Source: Scatavimonas merdigallinarum (GTDB lineage Bacteria > Bacillota > Clostridia > Oscillospirales > Acutalibacteraceae). Taken from it: a DNA stretch of 60,891 nucleotides. The notes beneath the pieces are model-generated. The model searched no databases and was not told the origin of the DNA. It saw only the letters and a list, made by a program, of their open reading frames with translations. The stretch is taken from NCBI GenBank assembly GCA_018713055.1, contig DVFW01000031.1:1-60891 (forward strand), given 5' to 3'. Shown piece after piece: positions 32,905-41,154 of the stretch; position 1 is the stretch's first letter; each line of letters starts with the position of its first letter. The translations under genes were made by a program, and so were the position numbers.

Positions 32905-34095
32905 CTACTCCAACACAAATTGAATATTTGAAACAACCTTTGTTATCAATTTTTCGCATTCCTCTAACGTGTTCCCCTTTACGATGACCTGCCCCAGGCA
33001 ATCGCGCGAATTTGAAAAACGGTTAATCGTGTCGCCTTCGTGTACAAAAAAAGTGGTTTCGACAATATCGCTGTGATCGCCGTTCTGATTGATAATTTTT
33101 TGAATAGTCCCGCTTTTTTCAGATAACAACATTTTGGCATAACAGGGGGTAGGTTTCTTTTTTGCTGCATGAAAATATGCTTCGGGGTTCTTCCCCAGCG
33201 CCGTATCAATAATCATTCTATAAATATCAACGCCATAATAAATAGACGTAAGTTCCGGCAAACAATTGGCGCCGATTCTGCCGGTAAGCTCAATCATATA
33301 TACCTTTTTGTCTTTTAAGATCATATCAATATTCACAGCGCAATTGTTTAACTCAACTGCGCTTATGGCCAGGGAAACTTGCTCATACACCTGCTGCAAA
33401 ACGTCTTCTTCCAACTGTAAAGGCGCATAGTGCCCCACAGGAATGGCGGTGCCTGCCATATACGTTTCGTCGCCGCACGGCAAAATAAACAGAACTTTGT
33501 GGTCTACAACAAACGCCTGCGCGCCAAACTCATACCCTTCTATAAACTCTTCAATAATACAAAAATCCTTTTTTGTCTCATGCATAGCCTTCTCATAGCC
33601 GTCAAGGAGTTCCTCCCTGGTCCTTGCTATAAAAATCCCTCTGCTGCCCTGCAGATCCACAGCTTTAATAATCAGGGGCAGGTGCAATACTTCTAAAACA
33701 CGTTCCATGTCTTCTAAAGACGACACCTTTTTAAACCGCGCCGTATTAACGCCTTTTTCCATAAACGCAGTTTTCATCAGCAGTTTATCTCCGCACAATT
33801 TGGCGGACCGTTCAGATAAGCCGTTCAAACGGTTTTGTTCGCACGCGTAGCCAAGCGCCGGAACACCTGTGTCAAGGCAGGCGGTTGCTATGCCCGAAAC
33901 GCCAAGCCGCATTGCCGCCTGCGACACCTGCTGCGGGTTAGAAATGTCTGCATGGCAGATTTCGTCGGCATATGCAAACCCCGGGTAATTGCCCGGAATG
34001 CTTGTAACAACTGTGGTATACCCCAGTTTCTTTGCAGTTTGGATTAGACCAACCTGCCCCCTGCCGGCGCCCAGGATCATAAGTTTCTTTCCCAT
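32905..34095 (-). CDS. ATP-grasp ligase 1
   Basis: The protein has 396 residues with a pre-ATP-grasp Rossmann start (LMILGAGRGQVGLI). It has the ATP-grasp lobes with LIIKAVDLQGSRGI and the large-loop glutamate IIEEFIEGYEFGA. The metal site is in MIELTGRIGANCLPE. This class joins a carboxylate to an amine or thiol through an acyl phosphate. No domain tells the substrate. It is paired with a paralogue beside an amino-sugar transaminase, so it may attach an amino acid to the sugar amine. This is inference. Confidence 0.82.
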   Translation of the reverse strand: MGKKLMILGAGRGQVGLIQTAKKLGYTTVVTSIPGNYPGFAYADEICHADISNPQQVSQAAMRLGVSGIATACLDTGVPALGYACEQNRLNGLSERSAKLCGDKLLMKTAFMEKGVNTARFKKVSSLEDMERVLEVLHLPLIIKAVDLQGSRGIFIARTREELLDGYEKAMHETKKDFCIIEEFIEGYEFGAQAFVVDHKVLFILPCGDETYMAGTAIPVGHYAPLQLEEDVLQQVYEQVSLAISAVELNNCAVNIDMILKDKKVYMIELTGRIGANCLPELTSIYYGVDIYRMIIDTALGKNPEAYFHAAKKKPTPCYAKMLLSEKSGTIQKIINQNGDHSDIVETTFFVHEGDTINRFSNSRDCLGQVIVKGNTLEECEKLITKVVSNIQFVLE

Positions 34096-34119
34096 AAATA
34101 CAACCCCCGCATTAAATTG

Positions 34120-35229
34120 TTAGTTTGTTAAAATATAATATCCCAGTCTTGTTGCGCTGTCTTTTATTTTTCCAAGATTAGATAAATCAATTGCGCTGGT
34201 CCGGTAAATCGAAGCAGGATTTTCTGCTTTTATTTTTTCCAGCGCACGCACGTCTTCTTCCGAAAAGAGAAAGCGGATTTCCGCCTTGCTCACGCTTTTG
34301 CCAGCCGGCCTTAAGTCTGGCGCCTGGCCGCAGGCAACATCTATGACCATTTTTAAAAAATCATAGCCTGTGGAAAGGATGACCAGATCTGACCCGATAC
34401 AATCGCCACCCATACGCGCCCCGACTTCAATTAATCCTATATTCCCCGCTTTGTCAATCTTAAATTCGCTGTGGCTCGCCCCGTTTTGTATACAAAGTGC
34501 ATCAAGGGCTTTAAAAACAACCGCTTTCGCCTTTTCCTGTATCGCCTGCGGTATGTCTGAAGGCTGTCTGTGGCCTGTTTCTATATAATGCGGAGCACCA
34601 GTTGTAAACTTTTTTGTAAAGGCAAGAAAGGTATGTGCTCCGTGATAAGAGATGCATTCGCAGCTGTATTCCTGCCCTTCAATAAACTCTTCTATTATCA
34701 CCTGTTTTTCAAACGCGCTCTGTATAGACAGATCGACCGCCGCCTGCAAATTTTCAGGCGAAAGCACTTTGTAAATCCCCCTGCTGCCGCTGCGGTCGGT
34801 TGGCTTTACAATTAACGGATAACGAAAATCCGCAAGCGCGCAAAAGTCAATAGACGCCCCTGATCTGATGAACCTGGGCGTAGGAATTCCATGGTTCAAA
34901 AACGCCCGACGCATTTCAAATTTGTTGGTACATTTTTGGGAAACGGCATAGGGGTTTCCATTGAGGGAAAGCGCCTGCGCGACATAATTTACCGTAGGGA
35001 CCGCAAGGTCGGAGGCGATGGTTGTAATACCGGACGGACGTATTGTTTTACAGATACGCAAAATTTCTTCCTTTTCGGTAATACTGACCGGATAAAAAAA
35101 ATCTGCCGTCTCTTTGCCGACCGCTCCATCCTCCCAGGCAAAAACATGCGTTTCAAACCCCAGTGCTCTGGCTTTTAAAATCAGGCGGTTTTGAAAATCA
35201 TTGGCACCAATAATCACAAGTTTTTTCAT
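34120..35229 (-). CDS. ATP-grasp ligase 2
   Basis: ATG at 35229 overlaps the aminotransferase stop (ATGA), giving 369 residues; the longer frame is a shadow. Same layout as ligase 1, about 30% alike by eye: LVIIGANDFQNRLI, LIVKPTDRSGSRGI, VIIEEFIEGQEYSC and LIEVGARMGGDCIG. The metal-binding Glu and Asp are kept. Two dissimilar ligases could act one after the other or on two substrates. No citation or database match is available to choose. Confidence 0.82.
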   Translation of the reverse strand: MKKLVIIGANDFQNRLILKARALGFETHVFAWEDGAVGKETADFFYPVSITEKEEILRICKTIRPSGITTIASDLAVPTVNYVAQALSLNGNPYAVSQKCTNKFEMRRAFLNHGIPTPRFIRSGASIDFCALADFRYPLIVKPTDRSGSRGIYKVLSPENLQAAVDLSIQSAFEKQVIIEEFIEGQEYSCECISYHGAHTFLAFTKKFTTGAPHYIETGHRQPSDIPQAIQEKAKAVVFKALDALCIQNGASHSEFKIDKAGNIGLIEVGARMGGDCIGSDLVILSTGYDFLKMVIDVACGQAPDLRPAGKSVSKAEIRFLFSEEDVRALEKIKAENPASIYRTSAIDLSNLGKIKDSATRLGYYILTN

Positions 35230-36392
35230 ACGCTCGCCGCCCTTTCCGGCGCCGCCGTGCCGCCTTGGTTGTAAAATGCACGGATATGCTCTGCAACATA
35301 CGCAATTGTCTCTTCCTTTATCCCGTAATACATGGGTAGACGCAGCAGGCGTTCGCTTTCCTGGGTGGTATAGTGGTCTTCCCCACAAAAGCGACCGTAC
35401 TTTCGCCCGGCCGGCGAAGTATGCAAAGGCACATAGTGGAACGCGCATGCTATTCCCCTGCTTTTTAAATACGCCATAAGCAGCGTGCGTTCCTGAAGGT
35501 CTTTGACCTTAATATAAAACATATGCGCATTATGCATACAGTCCTGCGGGATATACGGCAATTGAATTACGCCTTTGTCCGAAAGAGGCTTTAGCTGCGC
35601 ATGATAGAGCGACCAGCTTTTTAAGCGGTTCTGGTTTATTTGCTCCGCCTTTTCAAGCTGCGCTGTTAAAAACGCGGCGTTTAAATCGCTTGGTAAATAA
35701 GAGGAACCTACATCAACCCAAGTATATTTATCAACCTGGCCGCGCAGAAAACGGCTGCGGTTTGTTCCTTTTTCGCGGATAATTTCCGCACGCTCATACA
35801 GACTTTCGCTGTTAAGCAGCACTGCACCGCCTTCGCCCATGCTGTAATTTTTTGTTTCATGAAAGCTAAAGCAACCCATGTTGCCTAACGTGCCCAGTGC
35901 CTGTCCCTTATAAAAAGCCATTACGCCCTGCGCCGCATCCTCTACAACCTGCAGGCTGTACTTTTGCGCAATTTGTAAAATTACATCCATATTACAGGCA
36001 ACGCCCGCATAATGCACCGGCACAATCGCCCGGGTTTTTTCTGTAATTGCCTGTTGGATCAGGTTTTCGTCCATATTCATTGTATCGGGACGAATATCTA
36101 TAAAAACAATTTTTGCACCGCGCATGACAAAGGCGTTGGCTGTAGAAACAAACGTGTAAGAGGGCATAATCACCTCATCACCCGGCCCGATATCCAGCAG
36201 AATCGCCGCCATTTCCAGCGCATGCGTACAGGACGTCGTCAACAAAATTTTATTTGCACCAGTCAATTGACACAGCAGTTTCGACGCCTTTTGGGTAAAA
36301 GGGCCGTCCCCGCAAATTTTTTGATTCGAAAGCGCCTGCTGCATATAAGCAAGTTCTGTTCCCACATACGGCGGGACGTTAAACGGTATCAT
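35226..36392 (-). CDS. wecE: WecE/RffA-like sugar-4-aminotransferase
   Basis: The 388-residue DegT/DnrJ/EryC1-family PLP enzyme has the WecE-type start PFNVPPYVGTELAYMQ and KICGDGPFT. It also has SCTHALEMAA and PSYTFVSTANAF, and the PLP Lys is in FHETKNYSMGEGGA. WecE makes dTDP-4-amino-4,6-dideoxygalactose (dTDP-Fuc4N) from the RfbB product, using glutamate. It is the first gene of the operon, behind a good promoter. The galacto versus gluco outcome is not certain from sequence. Confidence 0.9.
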   Translation of the reverse strand: MIPFNVPPYVGTELAYMQQALSNQKICGDGPFTQKASKLLCQLTGANKILLTTSCTHALEMAAILLDIGPGDEVIMPSYTFVSTANAFVMRGAKIVFIDIRPDTMNMDENLIQQAITEKTRAIVPVHYAGVACNMDVILQIAQKYSLQVVEDAAQGVMAFYKGQALGTLGNMGCFSFHETKNYSMGEGGAVLLNSESLYERAEIIREKGTNRSRFLRGQVDKYTWVDVGSSYLPSDLNAAFLTAQLEKAEQINQNRLKSWSLYHAQLKPLSDKGVIQLPYIPQDCMHNAHMFYIKVKDLQERTLLMAYLKSRGIACAFHYVPLHTSPAGRKYGRFCGEDHYTTQESERLLRLPMYYGIKEETIAYVAEHIRAFYNQGGTAAPERAASV

Positions 36393-36436
36393 AATCTTTC
36401 TCCCTTTTATACGGCAATTCCCTTAAAATACAGTTT

Positions 36437-36465
36437 ATTTTACCATATATACAGTGTTTTTACAA
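36437..36465 (-). promoter_or_regulatory. sigma-A promoter of the amino-sugar operon
   Basis: On the minus strand TTGTAA (36465-36460), a 17-base spacer and TAAAAT (36442-36437), about 45 bases before the aminotransferase start. Confidence 0.6.
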
Positions 36466-36485
36466 TACAATTTTAACTTTTTCGC

Positions 36486-36529
36486 ATACAAACAGCGCCG
36501 TACGAGCTCCCATACGGCGCTGTTTGTAT
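36486..36529. terminator. terminator after the esterase gene
   Basis: ATACAAACAGCGCCGTA (36486-36502) pairs perfectly with TACGGCGCTGTTTGTAT (36513-36529). It closes the hydrolase gene and isolates the sugar operon. Confidence 0.85.
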
Positions 36530-36568
36530 ATACCATGCAATGCCCTCGCGCTTGCCGACATAAAAAGA

Positions 36569-37522
36569 TTATGCCCACAGCCGGCGATGTGCAGGCACAC
36601 CCTCTTCATATAGAAACTCATGGATCAGGGCGTATGCAACCTTAACATGTGTGTATAACGGCTCCAACGAAAAAAAGCCATGCAATACATCCGGCATGCG
36701 GAACACAGTTACCTTTACTCCAGCCTTTTCCAGGCGTTGCCCATACGCTTCCCCTTCGTCCCGCAGAGGGTCATATTCCGCTGTTATAATCAGTGTGTTG
36801 GGCTGCTTTTTTAAGTTTTTTGCAAGTAACGGTGCAAAGTAAGGATTATGCAGATCCTGATCACTTCTTTTGTAGCGCTCCATATCCTCACAGATCTGCG
36901 CAGAAGTCAGAAGGTAGTCCGTACCATTTTCCAAAACAGAAGGAAACGGCGCGTTTTCCGTGTGGTCGCTGTTGGTAACAGGGTATAATAAAATTTGCTT
37001 TTGTACTGCGAACAGACCCTCATCCTGCGCACGCAGGGAAACCGCCGCGGCCAGGTTTCCGCCAAAGCTGTCTCCAATTAACACAATATCCGCAGGATTT
37101 ACCCCCAACTGCCCGGCGTGCGCATAAAGCTCCCGCGCCGCTGCATAGCAGTCGTCCAATCCCTTTGGAAAAGAATTTTCCGGCGTTGGGCTATATTCCA
37201 CCGAAAAAACTCTGCAAAAATTATAAACCGCCAGATTTGCGCACATAAAACGATAAGCCTCTGCCCTCTCTCCAGTCCACCGGTTGGCATGAAAAAATAA
37301 AAGAATTTTTCTACTCTTTTGCTTTATAGGGGTATATATATGAACCTGAACGTTCCGCCTGCCGCTTACAACCCTTTGCGCCCATATTTCGCACAAAACC
37401 TGCTTGGAGGATAATGAAGCGTTCATCTGTTCAAACGAGCAATAGAGCTTGTGCATTTTCTTTATATCCACACCTGAAGGCCGAAAGGCCCCCAGCATTG
37501 AACGAACCGCCCTGATCAGCAT
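36569..37522 (-). CDS. alpha/beta-hydrolase (HSL-like esterase)
   Basis: ATG at 37522 is eight bases after AAAGGA, giving 317 residues; the longer start has no site. The Ser motif is IGDSFGGNLAAAV, Asp lies in YDPLRDEGEAY and His in DVLHGFFS. The oxyanion HGGG of the HSL family is changed to HANRW, so activity may be altered. It is probably a cytosolic acetyl- or short-chain esterase. It lies beside the sugar operon but behind its own terminator, so a link is not shown. Confidence 0.85.
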   Translation of the reverse strand: MLIRAVRSMLGAFRPSGVDIKKMHKLYCSFEQMNASLSSKQVLCEIWAQRVVSGRRNVQVHIYTPIKQKSRKILLFFHANRWTGERAEAYRFMCANLAVYNFCRVFSVEYSPTPENSFPKGLDDCYAAARELYAHAGQLGVNPADIVLIGDSFGGNLAAAVSLRAQDEGLFAVQKQILLYPVTNSDHTENAPFPSVLENGTDYLLTSAQICEDMERYKRSDQDLHNPYFAPLLAKNLKKQPNTLIITAEYDPLRDEGEAYGQRLEKAGVKVTVFRMPDVLHGFFSLEPLYTHVKVAYALIHEFLYEEGVPAHRRLWA

Positions 37523-37773
37523 GGCACTCATCCTTTCGCATGAAAAGCGCATAATTATATCTTCAATTCTATAATACTGCTGTATAAAAAAATAATCAAG
37601 TACAAAATTAAATAAACTAAAATTATTTCTTCAGAAACATGTTGTTTTTACCTTTAATAAAACAGAAAAAGTGCGGTGAAACCACTTTTCCAGAGACGGA
37701 AAACGCAGAAAGGTTTTCTGTACATAAAAAACGCGCGCCTTGTCTTTAAGATCTGTAAGCCTCCGGTGCATAT

Positions 37774-39486
37774 CTAATATTTCAGCATTGTGCGGTTAAA
37801 GCCAAGCGTAGGCCGGTATTCGAAAAACGCAGCACTTTTTTTAACAAGATATAAGTCCCTTTCTTCCTGTTTTACTCCATCCGGTTCAAAAACAGCCGGA
37901 GCAAAACTTTTCCCGTCATCGCGGATAATCACGCGCAGCGCTTCCGACTCCTGTGCAATGTACACCTCTATGCTGCAGCGCTTTTTCCCGCCGCTGTGCT
38001 CAATTCTATTGGTAACAAGCTTGTCCACCGCCAAAAGCGCTTTGTCCGCCCTGTTTGTTTCCACGCCGTTATTCTGCAAATACGCCTTCGCCTGCAAAAG
38101 CGTGCGGGAAAGGTCCGGTAAAGTCCCTGCAAAAGAACATACAAACACGGGGCCCTGTTCTTTGAGCAGTAAAAATCTGCTCAGCCCCTTTTTTCGCGCC
38201 TGTAACGCAGATACAGAAAGCCAGAGCAGCAGTGTTAAAATTTCCGCCGCCAGATACCCAGACCATACGCCGTTGAGCCCCCAAAAGGCAGTGAACAAAA
38301 GCGCACAGGCAAGCAACGCCACCAGGCAACGGGATAATACGATCATGGCTGAAAAAAAACGCTTTTCCGTCGACTGGTAGAAATAACTCATTAAAACATT
38401 GCAGGTCATCAGCAAAACAGCCGGCGCGTATATGCGCGTAGCCATCACTGCATCCTCTAAAATTGCAGGATCGGTCACGCCAAACAGCCGTGCAAACGGC
38501 TGCGGAAAAACTTCCAACAACAAAATTACCGTGCCGCAGATCACCGCTGCCGTTTTATAGGCGACGCGCATGGTTCGGCGCATTGAACAGTTGTTTTTTT
38601 CCCCATAGTACACACTGACCATTGGCTGAATGGTTTGACTCATTCCTTCAAAAATAGCCAGAGCAACCACAGAAATATTGTATATTACGGTATATACGAC
38701 CATTCCCTTTGTGCCAGAAATTGAAACGATCAAATGATTAAATAGCAAAATTACAAGGAACTGGCAGATAAAGGTTAAAGAGGTGCTTGCTCCGCTTTTA
38801 AGCACGCGCAAAACCTGTCCGGGGAAAATTCCTTTTGGCACAAAGGACAGCGTATTTTTTTCAGACAAAAAATGCGTGGATATAATGCCGGCGCTTAACC
38901 CCTGCGCAATAACAAGCGCCCAGGCGGCGCCTGCAATTCCTATAATTGGGACAAGTACAAGATCCAAAACAATATTTGCAAGTATGGCAACCAGCATACC
39001 GGACATAGAAAGCCGTGCTCTTCCATCGCTTCGCACATAAAAAGCGATGCACGTATTATACAACACGACAGGAAACCCGCCTAATATAACCACCGCGTAT
39101 TCTTTCACATATTGGTAAGTTTCTGTATTTGCGCCCAAGATTTTTATAATCCCATCGATAAAAACGACGCATATAATTCCCAACAAAATGCCAAGCAGCG
39201 TGACTGTAGAAATAGCCGTTGTAAAAATTTTATTGACAGAATTGCGGTCGCCGCGCCCCATATCAATATTCATGGCAGTGGCGCCGCCGACTGCAAAAAT
39301 AATGGCAATTGTATTGATAAGCATAAAAACAGGAGAGGAAAAGGTCACCGCGGAAAGCGCCGCTTCCCCCATAATATTACCCACTATGACCGTGTCGGAA
39401 AAAGCGCCGACGGCGGAGAGCAAATTCGTCAGAATTGTCGGTACAAGCATACGAAAAAAAATTTTTGAAACCAATGTATCTGGCAT
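37774..39486 (-). CDS. MATE transporter fused to a GHKL ATPase domain
   Basis: The start at 39486 is eight bases after GGTGAG, giving 570 residues. Residues 1-445 form 12 helices of the MATE family. The last 120 residues (about 450-570) are not membrane-like. They hold a HATPase_c_2 (RsbW-like) domain with an N-box in LLAVDKLVTNRIEHSG near 482, G1 in IIRDDGKSFAP near 522 and DLYLVKKSAAFFEY at the end. ATP or nucleotide could be bound on the inner face. MATE proteins use ion gradients and normally lack this. The GHKL part may gate transport or bind a sigma or anti-anti-sigma partner. Confidence 0.82.
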   Translation of the reverse strand: MPDTLVSKIFFRMLVPTILTNLLSAVGAFSDTVIVGNIMGEAALSAVTFSSPVFMLINTIAIIFAVGGATAMNIDMGRGDRNSVNKIFTTAISTVTLLGILLGIICVVFIDGIIKILGANTETYQYVKEYAVVILGGFPVVLYNTCIAFYVRSDGRARLSMSGMLVAILANIVLDLVLVPIIGIAGAAWALVIAQGLSAGIISTHFLSEKNTLSFVPKGIFPGQVLRVLKSGASTSLTFICQFLVILLFNHLIVSISGTKGMVVYTVIYNISVVALAIFEGMSQTIQPMVSVYYGEKNNCSMRRTMRVAYKTAAVICGTVILLLEVFPQPFARLFGVTDPAILEDAVMATRIYAPAVLLMTCNVLMSYFYQSTEKRFFSAMIVLSRCLVALLACALLFTAFWGLNGVWSGYLAAEILTLLLWLSVSALQARKKGLSRFLLLKEQGPVFVCSFAGTLPDLSRTLLQAKAYLQNNGVETNRADKALLAVDKLVTNRIEHSGGKKRCSIEVYIAQESEALRVIIRDDGKSFAPAVFEPDGVKQEERDLYLVKKSAAFFEYRPTLGFNRTMLKY

Positions 39487-40001
39487 GTTGTAAACTCACC
39501 ACATTTCTTACCTTATCGCCGCCGGAACACAGATATAACACACTGCGCTGCGTACCGGCCTTGTTTTACAGAGGCGGTTGCGCAGACATTCTTTCATTAC
39601 AGAAAAGTATGCGGCGCCGCATTTTCATTTTTACACAGGGCCATAAATGCATTTAAGTATGCATAACGGTTATGTAATAACCGCCGCTTTTAACACTTTT
39701 AACGATACAAATAAAATCCTGTTTGTCATAAAAATTTGTGAATTTTAATCACTCTAATTTAATACTATTTTATATGATATCAATACACAAGTCAAAACAT
39801 TTTTCCCGAAAAAATGCATAATTGCGTTGTATTTTGCTGTACGCAAAATTGCTCTTTTTCGCTATTGTCTGATACAGCGTAATATGTACTTTTATGTAAA
39901 CGTAAACAAATTTTGAATTTCCTGTTTTTCTCTTGATTTTACACGCACAATTTATATAATAGGCATAGATGTTCTATTACTTTGAAAGAGGGCTTCCTTC
40001 T
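39487..40001. other. 515-bp intergenic region
   Basis: AT-rich. It holds a small hairpin (CGGTTAT/ATAACCG near 39667-39683). The promoter of the zinc-ribbon gene has TTGATT (39933-39938), a 16-base spacer and TATAAT (39955-39960). No gene was seen. Confidence 0.6.
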
Positions 40002-40415
40002 ATGCTGTATACGCTTCGACAAAAATTATTGATCTTTATGTCCGGCAGAAATGGAGTAGACCGGTTGTGCTTTGCACTGCTGATCCTTTACCTGATTCTG
40101 GGAATTGTCAACCTGTTTTTCAAAACGCTGGTTTTGCAAGTTCTGATGTTGCTTGTTCTGGCGTATCTGGTTTTTCGGATTCTTTCCAAAAATGTGTACC
40201 GTCGTTCTCTGGAATGCGAAAAGTTTGATTATATATGGAAAATGGTAAAGAACGCATGTAAAACACTCTATTTGCGGCTGCGCGATATAAAAACACACCG
40301 GTATCGCAAATGCCCGGCGTGCAAAGCAATCCTCCGTCTTCCAAAAAAGAAAGGTAAGCACACAGCCGTATGCCCAAAATGCAAAAATGAATTCTCTGTG
40401 AATATTCAATTTTAA
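40002..40415 (+). CDS. small membrane protein with C-terminal zinc ribbon
   Basis: ATG at 40002 follows AGAGGG by nine bases, giving 137 residues; the earlier ATG at 39969 lacks a site. Two helices (about 25-65) precede a basic stretch and a zinc ribbon with CPAC and CPKC separated by 18 residues. The ribbon resembles rubredoxin-like knuckles of ribosomal or membrane adapter proteins. Function unknown. A good promoter and a terminator frame it as a single-gene unit. Confidence 0.78.
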   Translation: MLYTLRQKLLIFMSGRNGVDRLCFALLILYLILGIVNLFFKTLVLQVLMLLVLAYLVFRILSKNVYRRSLECEKFDYIWKMVKNACKTLYLRLRDIKTHRYRKCPACKAILRLPKKKGKHTAVCPKCKNEFSVNIQF

Positions 40416-40430
40416 AAATATAATACAAAG

Positions 40431-40461
40431 AACCCGGCGAGCTTTTCAAAAGCTGCCGGGT
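40431..40461 (+). terminator. rho-independent terminator
   Basis: AACCCGGC-GAGCTTTT (40431-40446) pairs with AAAAGCT-GCCGGGT (40448-40461), followed by ATTCTTTTTG. Confidence 0.8.
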
Positions 40462-40471
40462 ATTCTTTTTG

Positions 40472-40660
40472 TCATTTTATTTTAGGCGCACAAGGTACTG
40501 GCAACATATGTATCAGATAGTCGAAAATAACCGTTTCAATGTCATTGTTTGAAAAACAGCGCAGCATGTCTGTTTCGTCATGCACGTCAATAATTGCCCG
40601 TGCCTCTTCAAACGATAGGTTTTCACATTTGAACTCCCCTTCGTTCAAAGCGGACATCAT
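40472..40660 (-). CDS. possible small protein, weakly DUF1874-like
   Basis: A 62-codon frame that starts MMSALNEGEFKCENLSFEEA and ends HMLPVPCAPKIK. The stretch NEGEFKCENLSFEEARAII recalls the start of the archaeal-virus and bacterial DUF1874 fold. No ribosome-binding site precedes the ATG codons, and TTG in the same frame could be the start. It lies tail to tail with the zinc-ribbon gene. Low certainty. Confidence 0.4.
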   Translation of the reverse strand: MMSALNEGEFKCENLSFEEARAIIDVHDETDMLRCFSNNDIETVIFDYLIHMLPVPCAPKIK

Positions 40661-40811
40661 ATTACTAGCGCTTTATACCTGAAAAAAACGCGCCACCCAT
40701 AAAGCGACGGCGTCAAAGGCAAAGACATGCTCAGAAATTGCAAACGCTTTCCTGCATTTTTAGGAGAATATCCGGCTTTGAACCGTAAACGCTAGAAACG
40801 GGAGGAATGCT

Positions 40812-41033
40812 ATGCAGTACAAGGATCTGCACGAACTGATTCAAAAAAGCTTAAGCAGCCGAAAGTTTTTTCTTTCGCTTCCCATTGCAACACAATATAG
40901 GCTGCATAAGCATAATGCGTATATCCATTCGGCAGCGCAGCTGCACAGCAGATTAAACGGTATACAGGACTGTACGCATCTGGAAAAGCTTGGAAAATGG
41001 GACGCAACAAATAAAGAAAAACGTTTTTTTTAA
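40812..41033 (+). CDS. small basic protein of unknown function
   Basis: ATG at 40812 lies seven bases after GGGAGG. The product is 73 residues, helical and basic, with HELIQKSLSSRKFFLSLP. It has no signal or membrane segment. A perfect terminator just after its stop supports a real gene. I do not recognise the family. Confidence 0.6.
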   Translation: MQYKDLHELIQKSLSSRKFFLSLPIATQYRLHKHNAYIHSAAQLHSRLNGIQDCTHLEKLGKWDATNKEKRFF

Positions 41034-41066
41034 AATTGCGCTGCTTGTAAAGCAGCGCAATTTTTT
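41032..41066 (+). terminator. rho-independent terminator
   Basis: AAAATTGCGCTGCTT (41032-41046) and AAGCAGCGCAATTTT (41050-41064) form a perfect stem, then TT. Confidence 0.9.
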
Positions 41067-41154
41067 GCCTGTTTTATATACTGCACAACCATATTATATT
41101 GCAGTTTTAACCATGGTGCTTATTTGCCGTTTGCCTACCCGCACGGATATACCC

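Noticed and set aside
35230..35448. Longer N-terminus for ATP-grasp ligase 2
   Set aside because: It overlaps the aminotransferase gene in another frame. The ATG at 35229 gives a standard Rossmann start and an ATGA overlap.
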